DNA from: CAYXUW01 sp964468375
GTDB taxonomy: Bacteria > Planctomycetota > Phycisphaerae > Sedimentisphaerales > Anaerobacaceae
Assembly: GCA_964468375.1 (NCBI GenBank)
Contig: CAYXUW010000020.1
Coordinates: 1 to 22,321 of the forward strand
DNA length: 22,321 bases
Reading direction: 5' to 3'
Under the pieces are notes generated by a model. That model had not been told where the DNA came from and searched no databases. It saw nothing but the letters and a program-made list of their open reading frames with translations. Both the position numbers and the translations under genes were made by a program. Shown here piece by piece: positions 8,822 to 16,201 of this stretch. Within the stretch, counting starts at the first letter, position 1. Every line of letters starts with the position of its first letter.

Positions 8822-9697
8822 TTACAGTGAATTTTGGTTTTTCTTGTATTTCGGTTTTTCCGCCCAGCCGAGTTTGGTAGCCAGGGTGTCCCAGGGGGTT
8901 CTGAGCGGGTTGTTTACGACGAGAAAGTCGCCTTTATTTCTTTCGATTTTTACGACATCGTCGGCAGCGAGCTTTGATGAAATCTGGCCGTCGACGGAGA
9001 CTGTGGTGCCTTTATTTACGCTGATTCCACAGACTTCTACTTTGCTGCCGGCATTGATAACGACGGGTCTGAAGGCGAACGAGTGCGGACAGATGGGTGT
9101 AACAACCATCGCTTCCATATTTGCTGAAAGTATTGGTCCCGCCGCCGAGAGGTTATAGGCCGTGGAGCCAGTCGGGGTAGAGATTATAAGGCCGTCGCTT
9201 ACCAGCCCGTCTATCGCGGAGCGGCCGTCGACTGAAACTTTCAATTCAATCATTCTAAAGGGCGGTCCGGCGGTGATGAAGATGTCGTTGATAGCGGCCG
9301 ATGAGAATTTTTCCCTGCCGTCGCTGAGGATTTTGCAGTTGAGCATCATACGTTTTTCTATGCGTAGCTTTCGTGAGGTCAAAGAAGGGAGAAAATCCTT
9401 AAACTCTTCGAGACTGAATTCTGCGAGGAAACCGAGCTTGCCGAGGTTAACGCCTATTACCGGGACATTGACCTGGCTTAGCTGTCTGGCGGCCGATGTG
9501 ATGCTTCCATCGCCGCCGAAGACTACTGCGAAATCGGCCTCTTTCAAGCTGTCGGCAGTGCATTCTTTTATGCCGCGGCTGGAAATGATATCGGCTTTGC
9601 CTTTTGCGAAATCGAGAAAGTTTTTGATTACCTCGACGACGCGGCCTTTTTTAGGGTCGCCGAAAATCACCAGTTTAGGCAAATTTCTTTTAGCCAT
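8822..9697 (-). CDS. nadK: NAD kinase
   Basis: Phosphorylates NAD to NADP in the cytosol. At 291 residues it has normal family length. The nucleotide motif GGDGS is at 61-65 (D63 catalytic), followed by IGVNLGKLGFL, ND at 137-138, and the signature TPTGSTAYNLSAAGP at 174-188 with PICPHSFAFRPVV after it, all in the expected order. The start ATG lies inside the last codons of dxs (8-nt overlap ATGGCTAA), so the two genes are translationally linked. Coupling to dxs makes sense because the later reductive steps of the MEP pathway consume NADPH; this last point is inference. Confidence 0.97.
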   Translation of the reverse strand: MAKRNLPKLVIFGDPKKGRVVEVIKNFLDFAKGKADIISSRGIKECTADSLKEADFAVVFGGDGSITSAARQLSQVNVPVIGVNLGKLGFLAEFSLEEFKDFLPSLTSRKLRIEKRMMLNCKILSDGREKFSSAAINDIFITAGPPFRMIELKVSVDGRSAIDGLVSDGLIISTPTGSTAYNLSAAGPILSANMEAMVVTPICPHSFAFRPVVINAGSKVEVCGISVNKGTTVSVDGQISSKLAADDVVKIERNKGDFLVVNNPLRTPWDTLATKLGWAEKPKYKKNQNSL

Positions 9698-11621
9698 TTA
9701 AGTTATCCTGTTCCGCATTGCTTTCGACTGTTTGCAGGGTCGAGCGCAAGAGTTCTTTTGCTTTCTTTACTATTTTATCGGCATTTATACCGGCTCGCAT
9801 AAACTGAGCTTTTCGCGAGTCGTGCTTTAAAAATGTCCTCGGTGCGGCGAGCGTTACGATAGGTTTCGTGGTTTGTTCCTTCGCGGCGACGGCCTCGAGC
9901 ACGGCTGAGCCGAAGCCGCAGGCGAGCCGGTGGTCTTCTACGGTTATTACGCTTTTTTGTTGCGCCAACGAGATAATTTTTTCGTCGATGGGTGCGGCGA
10001 ATCTTGCGTTTATCACGTCGACGTCGATATTTTCATCGGCAAGCAGCTGGGCTGCTTTGAGGGCTTCGGTGAGAACTGCTCCGTAGGCGACGATTGCAAC
10101 AGCTGAGTCAGAGCTTTTTTTAACGACGACGCTTTTGCCCAGCTTAAACGGTTTTGCGCAAGCGGGCCTGTCGAATTTTTTGGGAGGGACAATGTCCTTG
10201 GGGTATCTTAAGCAGACCGGTTTATTTTCAGCTAGCGCAAATTCCAGAGCCAGTTTTAACTCGACCCCATTGGCGGGCGCGGCAATGACCATATTCGGCA
10301 GCATTCTCGAAAATCCGATATCCATAAGTCCGTGGTGCGTCGGCCCGTCTGCGCCGACAAGCCCAGCCCTGTCGATGCAGAAAACGACCGGCAGATTCTG
10401 CAGCGATACTTCCTGGAATATCTGGTCGAAGCTTCGCTGCAGGAAAGTCGAATAAATGCAGACGACCGGTTTTAAGCCGCTTTTGGCGAGTCCGGCTGCG
10501 ATGTCCACTGCGGTGCTTTCGGCGATGCCGACATCGTAGAATCTGTCGGGGAATTTTTTGCGAAATTCTGCCAGGCCGGTCCCGTCGCACATTGCGGAGG
10601 TTATGGCGACGATTTTGTCGTCTTTCGAGGCCAGCTCGGTCAGGTGCCCGCCGAATACCTTGGTGAAGCTGTTTCCGGTTGCGGCGGGGACCTCTATGGC
10701 ATCTCCATTTTCTTTGAAGGGGCCGGTCGAGTGAAACCTCTGCGGGTCATCGCCGGCGGGAGTAAAGCCCCTGCCTTTTTTCGTATAAACGTGCAGAATT
10801 GCAGGATGATTTAAATGCAGAGAGGCCCTGAAAAGTTTTATCAGCGATTCGATATCGTGTCCGTCGACCGGGCCGAAGTATGGTATGTTCAAACTCTCGA
10901 ACATCTGGCTGGCCGGGAATACCATACGAATACTTTTCTTAATTTTCTCAATCGCATCCTCGACGCTTTTTCCGATAACGGGCATATGCTCGAGGATGTT
11001 GCTGGTGGTTTTTCGCAAATCCTCATAGGTTTGGCTAAGGCGGACTTTTGAGAAATATTTTGCGACCGCTCCCTGAGTGGCGTCGATAGCCATCGAGTTG
11101 TCGTTTAAGACTATGAGCAGTTGTCTCTTTACCAGCCCGAGGTTGTTCAGCGCCTCGAACGAAAGGCCGTTCACAATGCTGGCGTCTCCGACGAGCGCCA
11201 CGATTTTATCGTTCTTTCCGGTTTTAACCTGTCCCATCGCCATTCCGATGGCCGTTGCTATCGATGTTCCGGCGTGGCCGACGGTGAACTGGTCGTAAAT
11301 GCTCTCGGCTGGGTTAGGAAAGCCGCTTATTCCGCCGCCTTTGCGGAGTTTTTTAAAGTCAGCTTTTCTGCCGGTGATTATTTTATGGGCGTAGCACTGG
11401 TGGCCAACGTCCCAGAGGAGCTTATCTGTTTTGAAGTCAAAGACGTAATGCAGGGCCAGCGTTAATTCTACGGCTCCGAGGTTGCTTGCGAGATGTCCGC
11501 CGGTTTTGCTGACCGAGTCGAGAATAAACCGGCGTATCTCCTCGGCCAGCGGTTTGAGCTGGCTGACAGGAAGTTTTTTTAAATCGTCAGGGGTGTTTAT
11601 TTTTTTCAATAAATCAGCCAT
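9690..11621 (-). CDS. dxs: 1-deoxy-D-xylulose-5-phosphate synthase
   Basis: Condenses pyruvate and glyceraldehyde 3-phosphate to DXP, the entry to the MEP isoprenoid pathway and a precursor for thiamine and pyridoxal phosphate. It is 643 residues long, the usual size. The thiamine diphosphate site is GDAS (145-148) with NDNSMAID (173-180). GGHLASNLG (41-49) carries the conserved His. The transketolase pyrimidine domain has the catalytic glutamate in GIAESTAVDIAAGLA (E368), and the C-terminal transketolase domain follows. The gene starts 15 nt after ispA and overlaps nadK, so ispA-dxs-nadK is read as an operon. Confidence 0.98.
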   Translation of the reverse strand: MADLLKKINTPDDLKKLPVSQLKPLAEEIRRFILDSVSKTGGHLASNLGAVELTLALHYVFDFKTDKLLWDVGHQCYAHKIITGRKADFKKLRKGGGISGFPNPAESIYDQFTVGHAGTSIATAIGMAMGQVKTGKNDKIVALVGDASIVNGLSFEALNNLGLVKRQLLIVLNDNSMAIDATQGAVAKYFSKVRLSQTYEDLRKTTSNILEHMPVIGKSVEDAIEKIKKSIRMVFPASQMFESLNIPYFGPVDGHDIESLIKLFRASLHLNHPAILHVYTKKGRGFTPAGDDPQRFHSTGPFKENGDAIEVPAATGNSFTKVFGGHLTELASKDDKIVAITSAMCDGTGLAEFRKKFPDRFYDVGIAESTAVDIAAGLAKSGLKPVVCIYSTFLQRSFDQIFQEVSLQNLPVVFCIDRAGLVGADGPTHHGLMDIGFSRMLPNMVIAAPANGVELKLALEFALAENKPVCLRYPKDIVPPKKFDRPACAKPFKLGKSVVVKKSSDSAVAIVAYGAVLTEALKAAQLLADENIDVDVINARFAAPIDEKIISLAQQKSVITVEDHRLACGFGSAVLEAVAAKEQTTKPIVTLAAPRTFLKHDSRKAQFMRAGINADKIVKKAKELLRSTLQTVESNAEQDNLNG

Positions 11622-11636
11622 TGAAAGTTCTTTCTT

Positions 11637-12542
11637 TTACTTTGTTCTTTCGAGCAGGGCGATTGCGAGGTTTCTGAGCGAGTCGGCTTTTTTACCGAAC
11701 GGCCCTAATTCCGCTATTGCCTCGTCGGCGAGCTTTTTTCCCAACTGTTTAGATTTTTCTGTTCCCAGGACGGACGGGTAGGTTAGTTTGCCGGCTTTGG
11801 CGTCTTTGCCGGCGGTTTTGCCCAAATGCTCGCTGGATGCGCATACGTCGAGGATGTCGTCGGCTATCTGGAAGCCGAGGCCGATTTTCAGGCCGTATTC
11901 GCAAAGGCGGTCGAATTCGCTGTTCTTTGCTTTGCCGCAGATTGCGCCCATCGCGGCGGCGCAGCGGAACATCTTAGCGGTTTTGTTTGTGTGAATATAT
12001 TCGAGGGCCTCTTCGGTTCCGCGGCCGTTTTCGGCCTTCAGGTCAGCCATCTGGCCTGCAATCATACCGGCAGGGCCGGCAGCCAGTGCTAACTCATCAA
12101 TTAGTTTGATGGCAACGGCGGGGTCGTCAATTTCCTTTGCCAAAATCTCAAAGGCGAGCGTCAAAAGGGCGTCGCCGGTGAGGATGGCTGTCGCTTCACC
12201 GAATGTTTTATGGCAGGTAGGCACCCCGCGGCGGAAGTCGTCGTTGTCCATTGCCGGCAGGTCGTCGTGCACAAGAGAATAGGTGTGCACCATTTCGATT
12301 GCCACGGCGGCGACTTCGGCGTTCTGATTTATTTCGCCGCTGACAAGCTCGCAACACCATAATACCAGCGCCGAGCGCACCCGCTTGCCGCCGGCTTCCA
12401 GCGTGTACTTGATTGCTTTTTTCAAGTCGCCGTTGATGTTCGGTTGTTTGTCAACGAGGCGTGACAGCATACCGTTTACAAACTGCGCTTTTTGGCGCAA
12501 TTGGGTATTGAAATCATTATTAACCGTTTCGACTGTTGACAT
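11637..12542 (-). CDS. ispA: Short-chain polyprenyl diphosphate synthase (farnesyl/geranylgeranyl type)
   Basis: Head-to-tail prenyl transferase joining isopentenyl diphosphate units, 301 residues. The first aspartate-rich motif is of the bacterial DDxxxxD form (DDLPAMD, 93-99), the second is DDILD (228-232), and GGKRVR (51-56) binds diphosphate. This is a complete isoprenyl transferase. Product length (C15 or C20) cannot be fixed from the motifs seen. It is the first gene of the minus-strand cluster, followed by dxs. The ATG at 12542 has GGGGTG seven bases upstream, and a perfect TATAAT with a TG extension lies about 50 bases above it. Confidence 0.95.
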   Translation of the reverse strand: MSTVETVNNDFNTQLRQKAQFVNGMLSRLVDKQPNINGDLKKAIKYTLEAGGKRVRSALVLWCCELVSGEINQNAEVAAVAIEMVHTYSLVHDDLPAMDNDDFRRGVPTCHKTFGEATAILTGDALLTLAFEILAKEIDDPAVAIKLIDELALAAGPAGMIAGQMADLKAENGRGTEEALEYIHTNKTAKMFRCAAAMGAICGKAKNSEFDRLCEYGLKIGLGFQIADDILDVCASSEHLGKTAGKDAKAGKLTYPSVLGTEKSKQLGKKLADEAIAELGPFGKKADSLRNLAIALLERTK

Positions 12543-12599
12543 TTTACTGCACCCCGTTTTCTGAAGGGCTTAACTTTGCATTTTTGACCGAAACCACAT

Positions 12600-12608
12600 A
12601 TTATACCA
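12600..12608 (-). promoter_or_regulatory. Extended -10 promoter of the ispA-dxs-nadK cluster
   Basis: On the minus strand TGG-TATAAT gives a perfect -10 with the TG extension. No good -35 lies 16-18 nt upstream (CTGTAA is the best). The start would be near 12593, leaving a leader of about 50 nt. A weaker opposite-strand promoter (TTGACC at 12584-12589, 18 nt, AATATT at 12608-12613) could drive miaA and would collide with it. Confidence 0.5.
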
Positions 12609-12634
12609 ATATTTGTGAATTTTTACAGGAAATT

Positions 12635-13567
12635 ATGGATAGCTGCGGATTGTTAATTTTGGGCGTTACTGCCTCTGGTAAGGGGCGATTGGCCTTTGAT
12701 TTGGCTGAAAATCTGGGCGCGGAGATTATCAGCGTGGATTCTATGAAGGTCTATCGGCGGATGGATATAGGCACGGCCAAGCCGCCTGAGGAGGCGCGGC
12801 AGCGCGTTAGATATCACTTGATAGATGTTGTCGAGCCGAGCGAGGCGTTTAGTGTCGGCAGCTTTCTCGATTTGGCATACGACGCGGCCGAGCAAATAAA
12901 AGGTCGTGGTAAGAAGATAATCGCGGTCGGCGGGACGGCGCTTTATATAAAGGCGCTGCTGTATGGTTTGTTCGAGGGGCCGGGCAGCGATGAGCAAATC
13001 CGCGCTGAATTGCAGGCCAGGGCGGAGGCGGAAGGGCTGGAAGAATTGCACAGGCGGTTGACGGAAGTTGACCCTGCCGCAGCGGAGCGCATCGGCGTCA
13101 GAGACCGAAAGCGCATAATACGCGCGCTGGAGGTTTACGAGATTACCGGCAAACCGATTTCGAGTCTTCAGCAGCAGTTCGATGCGGAACGTCCGCTGCA
13201 TAACTGGACGATAATCGGGCTGCGGAGACCGAGGAGTGTTGAGAACAGTCGGATGAACCAGCGGGTGAGAAAGATGATTGAGGCCGGACTTGTCGATGAG
13301 GTCAAAGCCCTGCTGGCCGAGGAGAAACCTTTGAGTCAGCAGGCGCGGTGTGCAATCGGCTACGCCGAGATAATTGACCACTTAAACGGAAAAGTAAATT
13401 TGGATGGTGCAGTAGAATTGATAAAGAAAAACACCCGGCGTTTTGCCAAAAACCAGCGGACGTGGTTTAGAAGCTTCAAGGATGTTAACTGGCTTGACAT
13501 AGATGCTGAAGAGTCAGCCGAAGAAATTTTCAGCCGGGCAGAGGCATTATTAAAAAGCATTGAATAG
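12635..13567 (+). CDS. miaA: tRNA dimethylallyltransferase, atypical P-loop
   Basis: Adds a dimethylallyl group to A37 of tRNAs that read codons starting with U. The ATG at 12635 (310 residues) is chosen because it sits right before the P-loop strand and has AGGA at 12627-12630; an ATG 99 nt upstream would overlap ispA. Motifs: SVDSMKVYRRMDIGTAKP (34-51), YHLIDVVEP, VGGTALYIKALLYGL, GLVDEVKALL, AIGYAEI and the RRFAKNQRTWFR region. The P-loop reads GVTASGKGRLA, with Gly where the family has Ser or Thr after GK; the codon is GGG. DMAPP for this enzyme comes from the isoprenoid pathway encoded just upstream on the other strand. It is convergent with the ATP-cone gene 5 nt downstream. Confidence 0.95.
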   Translation: MDSCGLLILGVTASGKGRLAFDLAENLGAEIISVDSMKVYRRMDIGTAKPPEEARQRVRYHLIDVVEPSEAFSVGSFLDLAYDAAEQIKGRGKKIIAVGGTALYIKALLYGLFEGPGSDEQIRAELQARAEAEGLEELHRRLTEVDPAAAERIGVRDRKRIIRALEVYEITGKPISSLQQQFDAERPLHNWTIIGLRRPRSVENSRMNQRVRKMIEAGLVDEVKALLAEEKPLSQQARCAIGYAEIIDHLNGKVNLDGAVELIKKNTRRFAKNQRTWFRSFKDVNWLDIDAEESAEEIFSRAEALLKSIE

Positions 13568-13572
13568 GTATT

Positions 13573-14154
13573 TTATACGGCTTGCATCTGTCGCTGGGCG
13601 CGGAGGATGGCGGCGGTATCGCCTAAAACAAGCTGTTTTATCAGTTTAGCGGGGACGTAATTTAGGCCGAGATTGAATATTTTTTCCTCGACCATCGAGG
13701 CAATCGTTCTGGCGGTTTGCCGGGTAACTTTATAGTTTTTTACAAGGTCGTCAACTATTTGAGATTTGTCCCAGCGGGACTTTGGGGACGACTGGTGAAT
13801 GCCGTCGAGCTTGTCGGCATCTTCGAGCTTTTCAATATCAATCGAAATAACCTCGAGCCGGGAGCGTTTGAGCTTGCGGTTGAAGTAGTGCTCGCTCAGC
13901 GCAATTGCGGCTTCTTCGTGTTTTGTGGCTGTCAAGACCACCTTAATTATGGAGTGGATTTCACTACTGGGGACGGGGCGGGACGTTCTTTTGTGATAAA
14001 GGAAATAAGTTACCACTTCCGCAAGCTGCTCGGCGATATGAATATCCGCCTGCTCGTAGTGTGCGAGGGCATTGCATATAGTGCCGATGACCTTTGTGTG
14101 CGAGTATTCCTCGATACTGCCATCGGCCTTTGCGACTTTAAGCCAAACTTTCAT
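13573..14154 (-). CDS. Stand-alone tandem ATP-cone protein, partner of nrdR
   Basis: A 193-residue protein. Residues 4-92 are a good ATP-cone (VAKADGSIEEYSHTKVIGTI..., SSEIHSIIKVVL, EEAAIALSEHYFNRK), the allosteric nucleotide-binding unit of ribonucleotide reductases and NrdR. Residues 127-190 (SRWDKSQIVDDLVKNY..., VPAKLIKQLVL) look like a second, partial ATP-cone. There is no zinc ribbon and no reductase domain. It lies 72 nt after nrdR on the same strand and is probably cotranscribed. GGAGG lies 12 nt before the ATG. A role in sensing ATP/dATP levels, alone or with NrdR, is inference. The gene was not recognised as a named family. Confidence 0.8.
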   Translation of the reverse strand: MKVWLKVAKADGSIEEYSHTKVIGTICNALAHYEQADIHIAEQLAEVVTYFLYHKRTSRPVPSSEIHSIIKVVLTATKHEEAAIALSEHYFNRKLKRSRLEVISIDIEKLEDADKLDGIHQSSPKSRWDKSQIVDDLVKNYKVTRQTARTIASMVEEKIFNLGLNYVPAKLIKQLVLGDTAAILRAQRQMQAV

Positions 14155-14226
14155 CCCCGCCGTTTGCCTCCATGCAAAAATTAACGACCCGCTCGATTTT
14201 CCTGTTTAGAGAGCGCTTTTTATTTT

Positions 14227-14718
14227 TTACGTATCAAAAAGCTTCGGCTGTCCGGCATAATCTGTTTCCTGAATGGCCTGACTAACCTCTTCAATCAACT
14301 CGCCCGCATCCTCGAAGTCCCGATAGACGCTGGCGAAGCGAATATACGCAACCTTGTCAACTCCCCGGAGGTGTTTTATAACGCTTTCTCCGATGGAAGC
14401 CGATGAAACCTCTTTGTCGAATCTCCTGAATATATCCTCTTCTACTCTGTCAGCTATCTGCTGAATTTGTTCAGCAGAGACAGGTCTTTTATAACAGGCC
14501 TTCTGCAACCCTGCAATAACTTTATCCCTGTCATAAGGGACGCGAGAGTTATCTTTTTTGACTACGTAAAGCTTAAAGCTCTCGCCGACTTTCTCATAGG
14601 TGGTAAAGCGTTTTTTGCAGGCCAGGCATTGCCTTCGGCGTCTGATTATTCTGCCGGTATCGCTTGAGCGCGAATCAACGACTTTGTCGTGGTCCTCCTT
14701 GCAAAACGGACATCTCAC
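14227..14718 (-). CDS. nrdR: Transcriptional repressor NrdR
   Basis: Zinc-ribbon/ATP-cone repressor of ribonucleotide reductase genes. The GTG at 14718 is chosen because it yields the family's standard start MRCPFC. Any longer upstream start would place it before the predicted transcription start (about 14770). At 163 residues it is normal length. Zinc ligands are C3, C6, C31 and C34. RRRRQC and RFTTYE are typical of the family. Residues 49-139 are the ATP-cone (VVKKDNSRVPYDRDKVIAGL..., ASIGESVIKHL, AYIRFASVYRDF). No reductase gene is in the window. It is first in the unit with the ATP-cone protein; its promoter overlaps two direct repeats that may be operator sites. Confidence 0.97.
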   Translation of the reverse strand: MRCPFCKEDHDKVVDSRSSDTGRIIRRRRQCLACKKRFTTYEKVGESFKLYVVKKDNSRVPYDRDKVIAGLQKACYKRPVSAEQIQQIADRVEEDIFRRFDKEVSSASIGESVIKHLRGVDKVAYIRFASVYRDFEDAGELIEEVSQAIQETDYAGQPKLFDT

Positions 14719-14774
14719 AGACCAATCCCATCTCAAGAAATTTAGCGAAAACAATACTATATCTCGACCGGTTC

Positions 14775-14803
14775 CATATTGTATGTCCAACATATAGTAT
14801 GTC
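14775..14803 (-). promoter_or_regulatory. Two direct repeats overlapping the nrdR promoter (possible operator)
   Basis: GACATACTATATG (14803-14791) and GACATACAATATG (14787-14775) match at 12 of 13 positions and are offset by exactly 16 bp. The first contains an imperfect palindrome ACATA-N3-TATGT. They cover the -35, spacer and -10. They resemble the A/T-rich ACA...TGT NrdR box only partly (about 11 and 9 of 16 positions by eye), so NrdR autoregulation is a proposal. Confidence 0.45.
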
Positions 14804-14805
14804 AA
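14778..14805 (-). promoter_or_regulatory. Near-consensus sigma-70 promoter of nrdR
   Basis: Read on the minus strand: TTGACA (14805-14800), 16 nt, TACAAT (14783-14778), 6/6 and 5/6. The start would be near 14770, 52 nt before the GTG. This is one of the strongest promoters in the window, so a repressor acting on it would be expected. Confidence 0.7.
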
Positions 14806-14948
14806 AAAAATTTTTATGAAACCTTATAGATGAGCAAAGCAGTGAGCTGTTAGATTTTATTTTCAGCGTTCTCAATTTACGGCAGGACAAGCACTAATGA
14901 AAAAAGCTTTGAAAAATTCACAGGACTTTTTTGGGACGGATTTTTCCC

Positions 14949-14983
14949 AAAAAAAGGGTCCCTGCGTGCGAGCGCAGAGACCC
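14949..14983 (-). terminator. Strong intrinsic terminator
   Basis: On the minus strand a stem of 10 pairs with one mismatch (14983-14973 with 14966-14956, loop of 6) is followed directly by seven T (14955-14949). The same T-run then forms the left arm of a second inverted repeat (14927-14936 with 14945-14954). Confidence 0.85.
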
Positions 14984-15192
14984 AACATCGGAAAGAAACT
15001 TATATGGCCCCCCTAAATACTCCGCTTGTCTCAACCGATTTAAGGATAATGTTTCCTTCCTGCCTTGGTTTTTTTCAATTTGCCCCCCCAAGGCAGGATT
15101 TAAGTCGGGCTAATGGTCTTTACGACCGCGGGGTGGTCAAGCTCAGGAAAAATCGTACTAAGCTGACATCGCCCGCTTTAGCTGCTCGGCTC
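14949..15192 (-). ncRNA. Candidate structured small RNA, family not recognised
   Basis: This stretch between thyA and nrdR has no credible ORF but holds nested helices on the minus strand. In transcript order: AAG-CGGGC (from 15178 down to 15171) pairs with GCCCG-A-CTT. Inside it are GTC-AGCTTAG (15167-15158) with CTGAGCT-T-GAC (15146-15136), and GGTC-GTAAA-GACC (15127-15115). Next comes an 11-bp perfect stem TCCTGCCTTGG (15098-15088) with CCAAGGCAGGA (15068-15058), then ATCGG (15039-15035) with CCGAT (14991-14987), then a terminator. One pair is G-U on the minus strand but would be C-A on the plus strand, supporting minus as the transcribed strand. A promoter lies at the expected place. It does not show tmRNA, RNase P, SRP or 6S landmarks I could find. 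A long 3' UTR of thyA is the alternative. Confidence 0.5.
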
Positions 15193-15199
15193 TAATTAA

Positions 15200-15228
15200 A
15201 GTTTAACACAGAAGCGGCACATAGACAA
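15200..15228 (-). promoter_or_regulatory. Candidate promoter of the structured RNA
   Basis: On the minus strand: TTGTCT (15228-15223), 17 nt, TAAACT (15205-15200), both 4/6, with TGT before the -10 as in extended -10 promoters. It predicts a start near 15192, just before the first helix. Confidence 0.4.
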
Positions 15229-15319
15229 ATCGAAGATGCTTGTTTTTCTCAAACTTTATAACAGCCCGATAAAACGAAGTACATAAGTTGATAAGAGGGC
15301 GAATGGTTGCAGCAGCTAG

Positions 15320-16201
15320 TTATTTTTTGTTTCCTGCTTTAGCATACCAGTCAGGGTCTTTTGCAAGGTTTTCCCTTGCTTCCTCCGTCATCATCTTAAA
15401 GGCGGGATGTGTGCTCTGCCAGCAGCGCTGCGTAAAAGGGCTTTGCCGCATCTTGGACACTTCTTCGGCGACCTGTTCAAAATAGCTGCCGTAGATATGC
15501 AGAGAATCGCTTATGTCAATGTAGCTGCCGATGGTTACGTATTGATTTATCCTTTTGGAAATTTCATCGGCGATTATTCTTTGAAGCTCGGTCATAGCGT
15601 ATACATTCATAAACCAGGCCTTATACAGGTCTCTGCTTCGCCAGTGAGTGTTCATATTGAGTGAAAGCCCGCCGGCGTCGTCGTCCAGAAGCCGGCACCA
15701 GATTCTCTGCAGGCAGGGCGGGTGGTCTGTCTTAGGGTCGGCGGCCGGCATCCAGGTTATCGCCTGTGCTCTTCGAGTGTGACTGACTTCGGAGAGCTTA
15801 TCTATAATATACTGAATTTGGTTAATCTTTTCAGGTGACTGCGATGCGTTCGCTTCCTGCGAATAGGCGAAGAGCCGCTGGTGATATGTGTATGTCCATT
15901 TGCCCGCGGCGGGATTAATCCAGTGGTCGTGAATGCCGTTGACTACTTCCTGGCGATACGCCTCGAGCTCTGCGGGACCGCCGGGAAAATTCTTATGAAT
16001 CCTCGGTTCGCAGAAGGGGTCGGTAATGGTAACTATAACCGTTGCATCCTTGCTTGGCGGGTCCTGCGGCTTGTCATATTCGGTTTTTACTTCAAGGCCG
16101 TTATCCCATACGGCAAGGACAGCTTTCTCCCATGCCTGCGGCAAACAATCAGCGGCAATTGAAATTACCGGTATGCGACCGGCGGTTGCTGTATTAATCA
16201 T
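15320..16201 (-). CDS. thyA: Thymidylate synthase (ThyA fold, divergent)
   Basis: Methylates dUMP to dTMP with methylene-tetrahydrofolate. The core motifs are in order: HTRRAQAITW (141-150) equals the phosphate-binding Arg-Arg region, HPPCLQRIWCRL (160-171) contains the nucleophile C163, NTHWRSRDLYKAWFMN (184-199) equals the 'QRSxDxxLGxPFN' segment, and SDSLHIY (231-237) equals the 'DxHxY' nucleotide clamp. Residues 53-70 include EPRIHK, a likely phosphate-binding Arg loop. The N-terminal third differs from E. coli ThyA; it reminds me of the archaeal-type enzymes, from memory only. The start ATG overlaps the stop of the upstream membrane protein (ATGA). Its stop lies about 128 nt before the start of the structured RNA, without an obvious terminator of its own. 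Confidence 0.85.
   Translation of the reverse strand: MINTATAGRIPVISIAADCLPQAWEKAVLAVWDNGLEVKTEYDKPQDPPSKDATVIVTITDPFCEPRIHKNFPGGPAELEAYRQEVVNGIHDHWINPAAGKWTYTYHQRLFAYSQEANASQSPEKINQIQYIIDKLSEVSHTRRAQAITWMPAADPKTDHPPCLQRIWCRLLDDDAGGLSLNMNTHWRSRDLYKAWFMNVYAMTELQRIIADEISKRINQYVTIGSYIDISDSLHIYGSYFEQVAEEVSKMRQSPFTQRCWQSTHPAFKMMTEEARENLAKDPDWYAKAGNKK

Noticed and set aside
14897..15016. 39-codon plus-strand ORF
   Set aside because: It runs straight through the terminator hairpins, has no ribosome site of note, and its composition follows the hairpin sequence.
14949..15192. tmRNA, RNase P, SRP RNA or cobalamin/SAM riboswitch as identity of the structured RNA
   Set aside because: I found no tRNA-like ends with CCA and T-loop, no GAGGAAAGTCC core, no GGAAGGAAGCAGCC-type SRP loop and no B12 or SAM box. 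This was checked by eye only.
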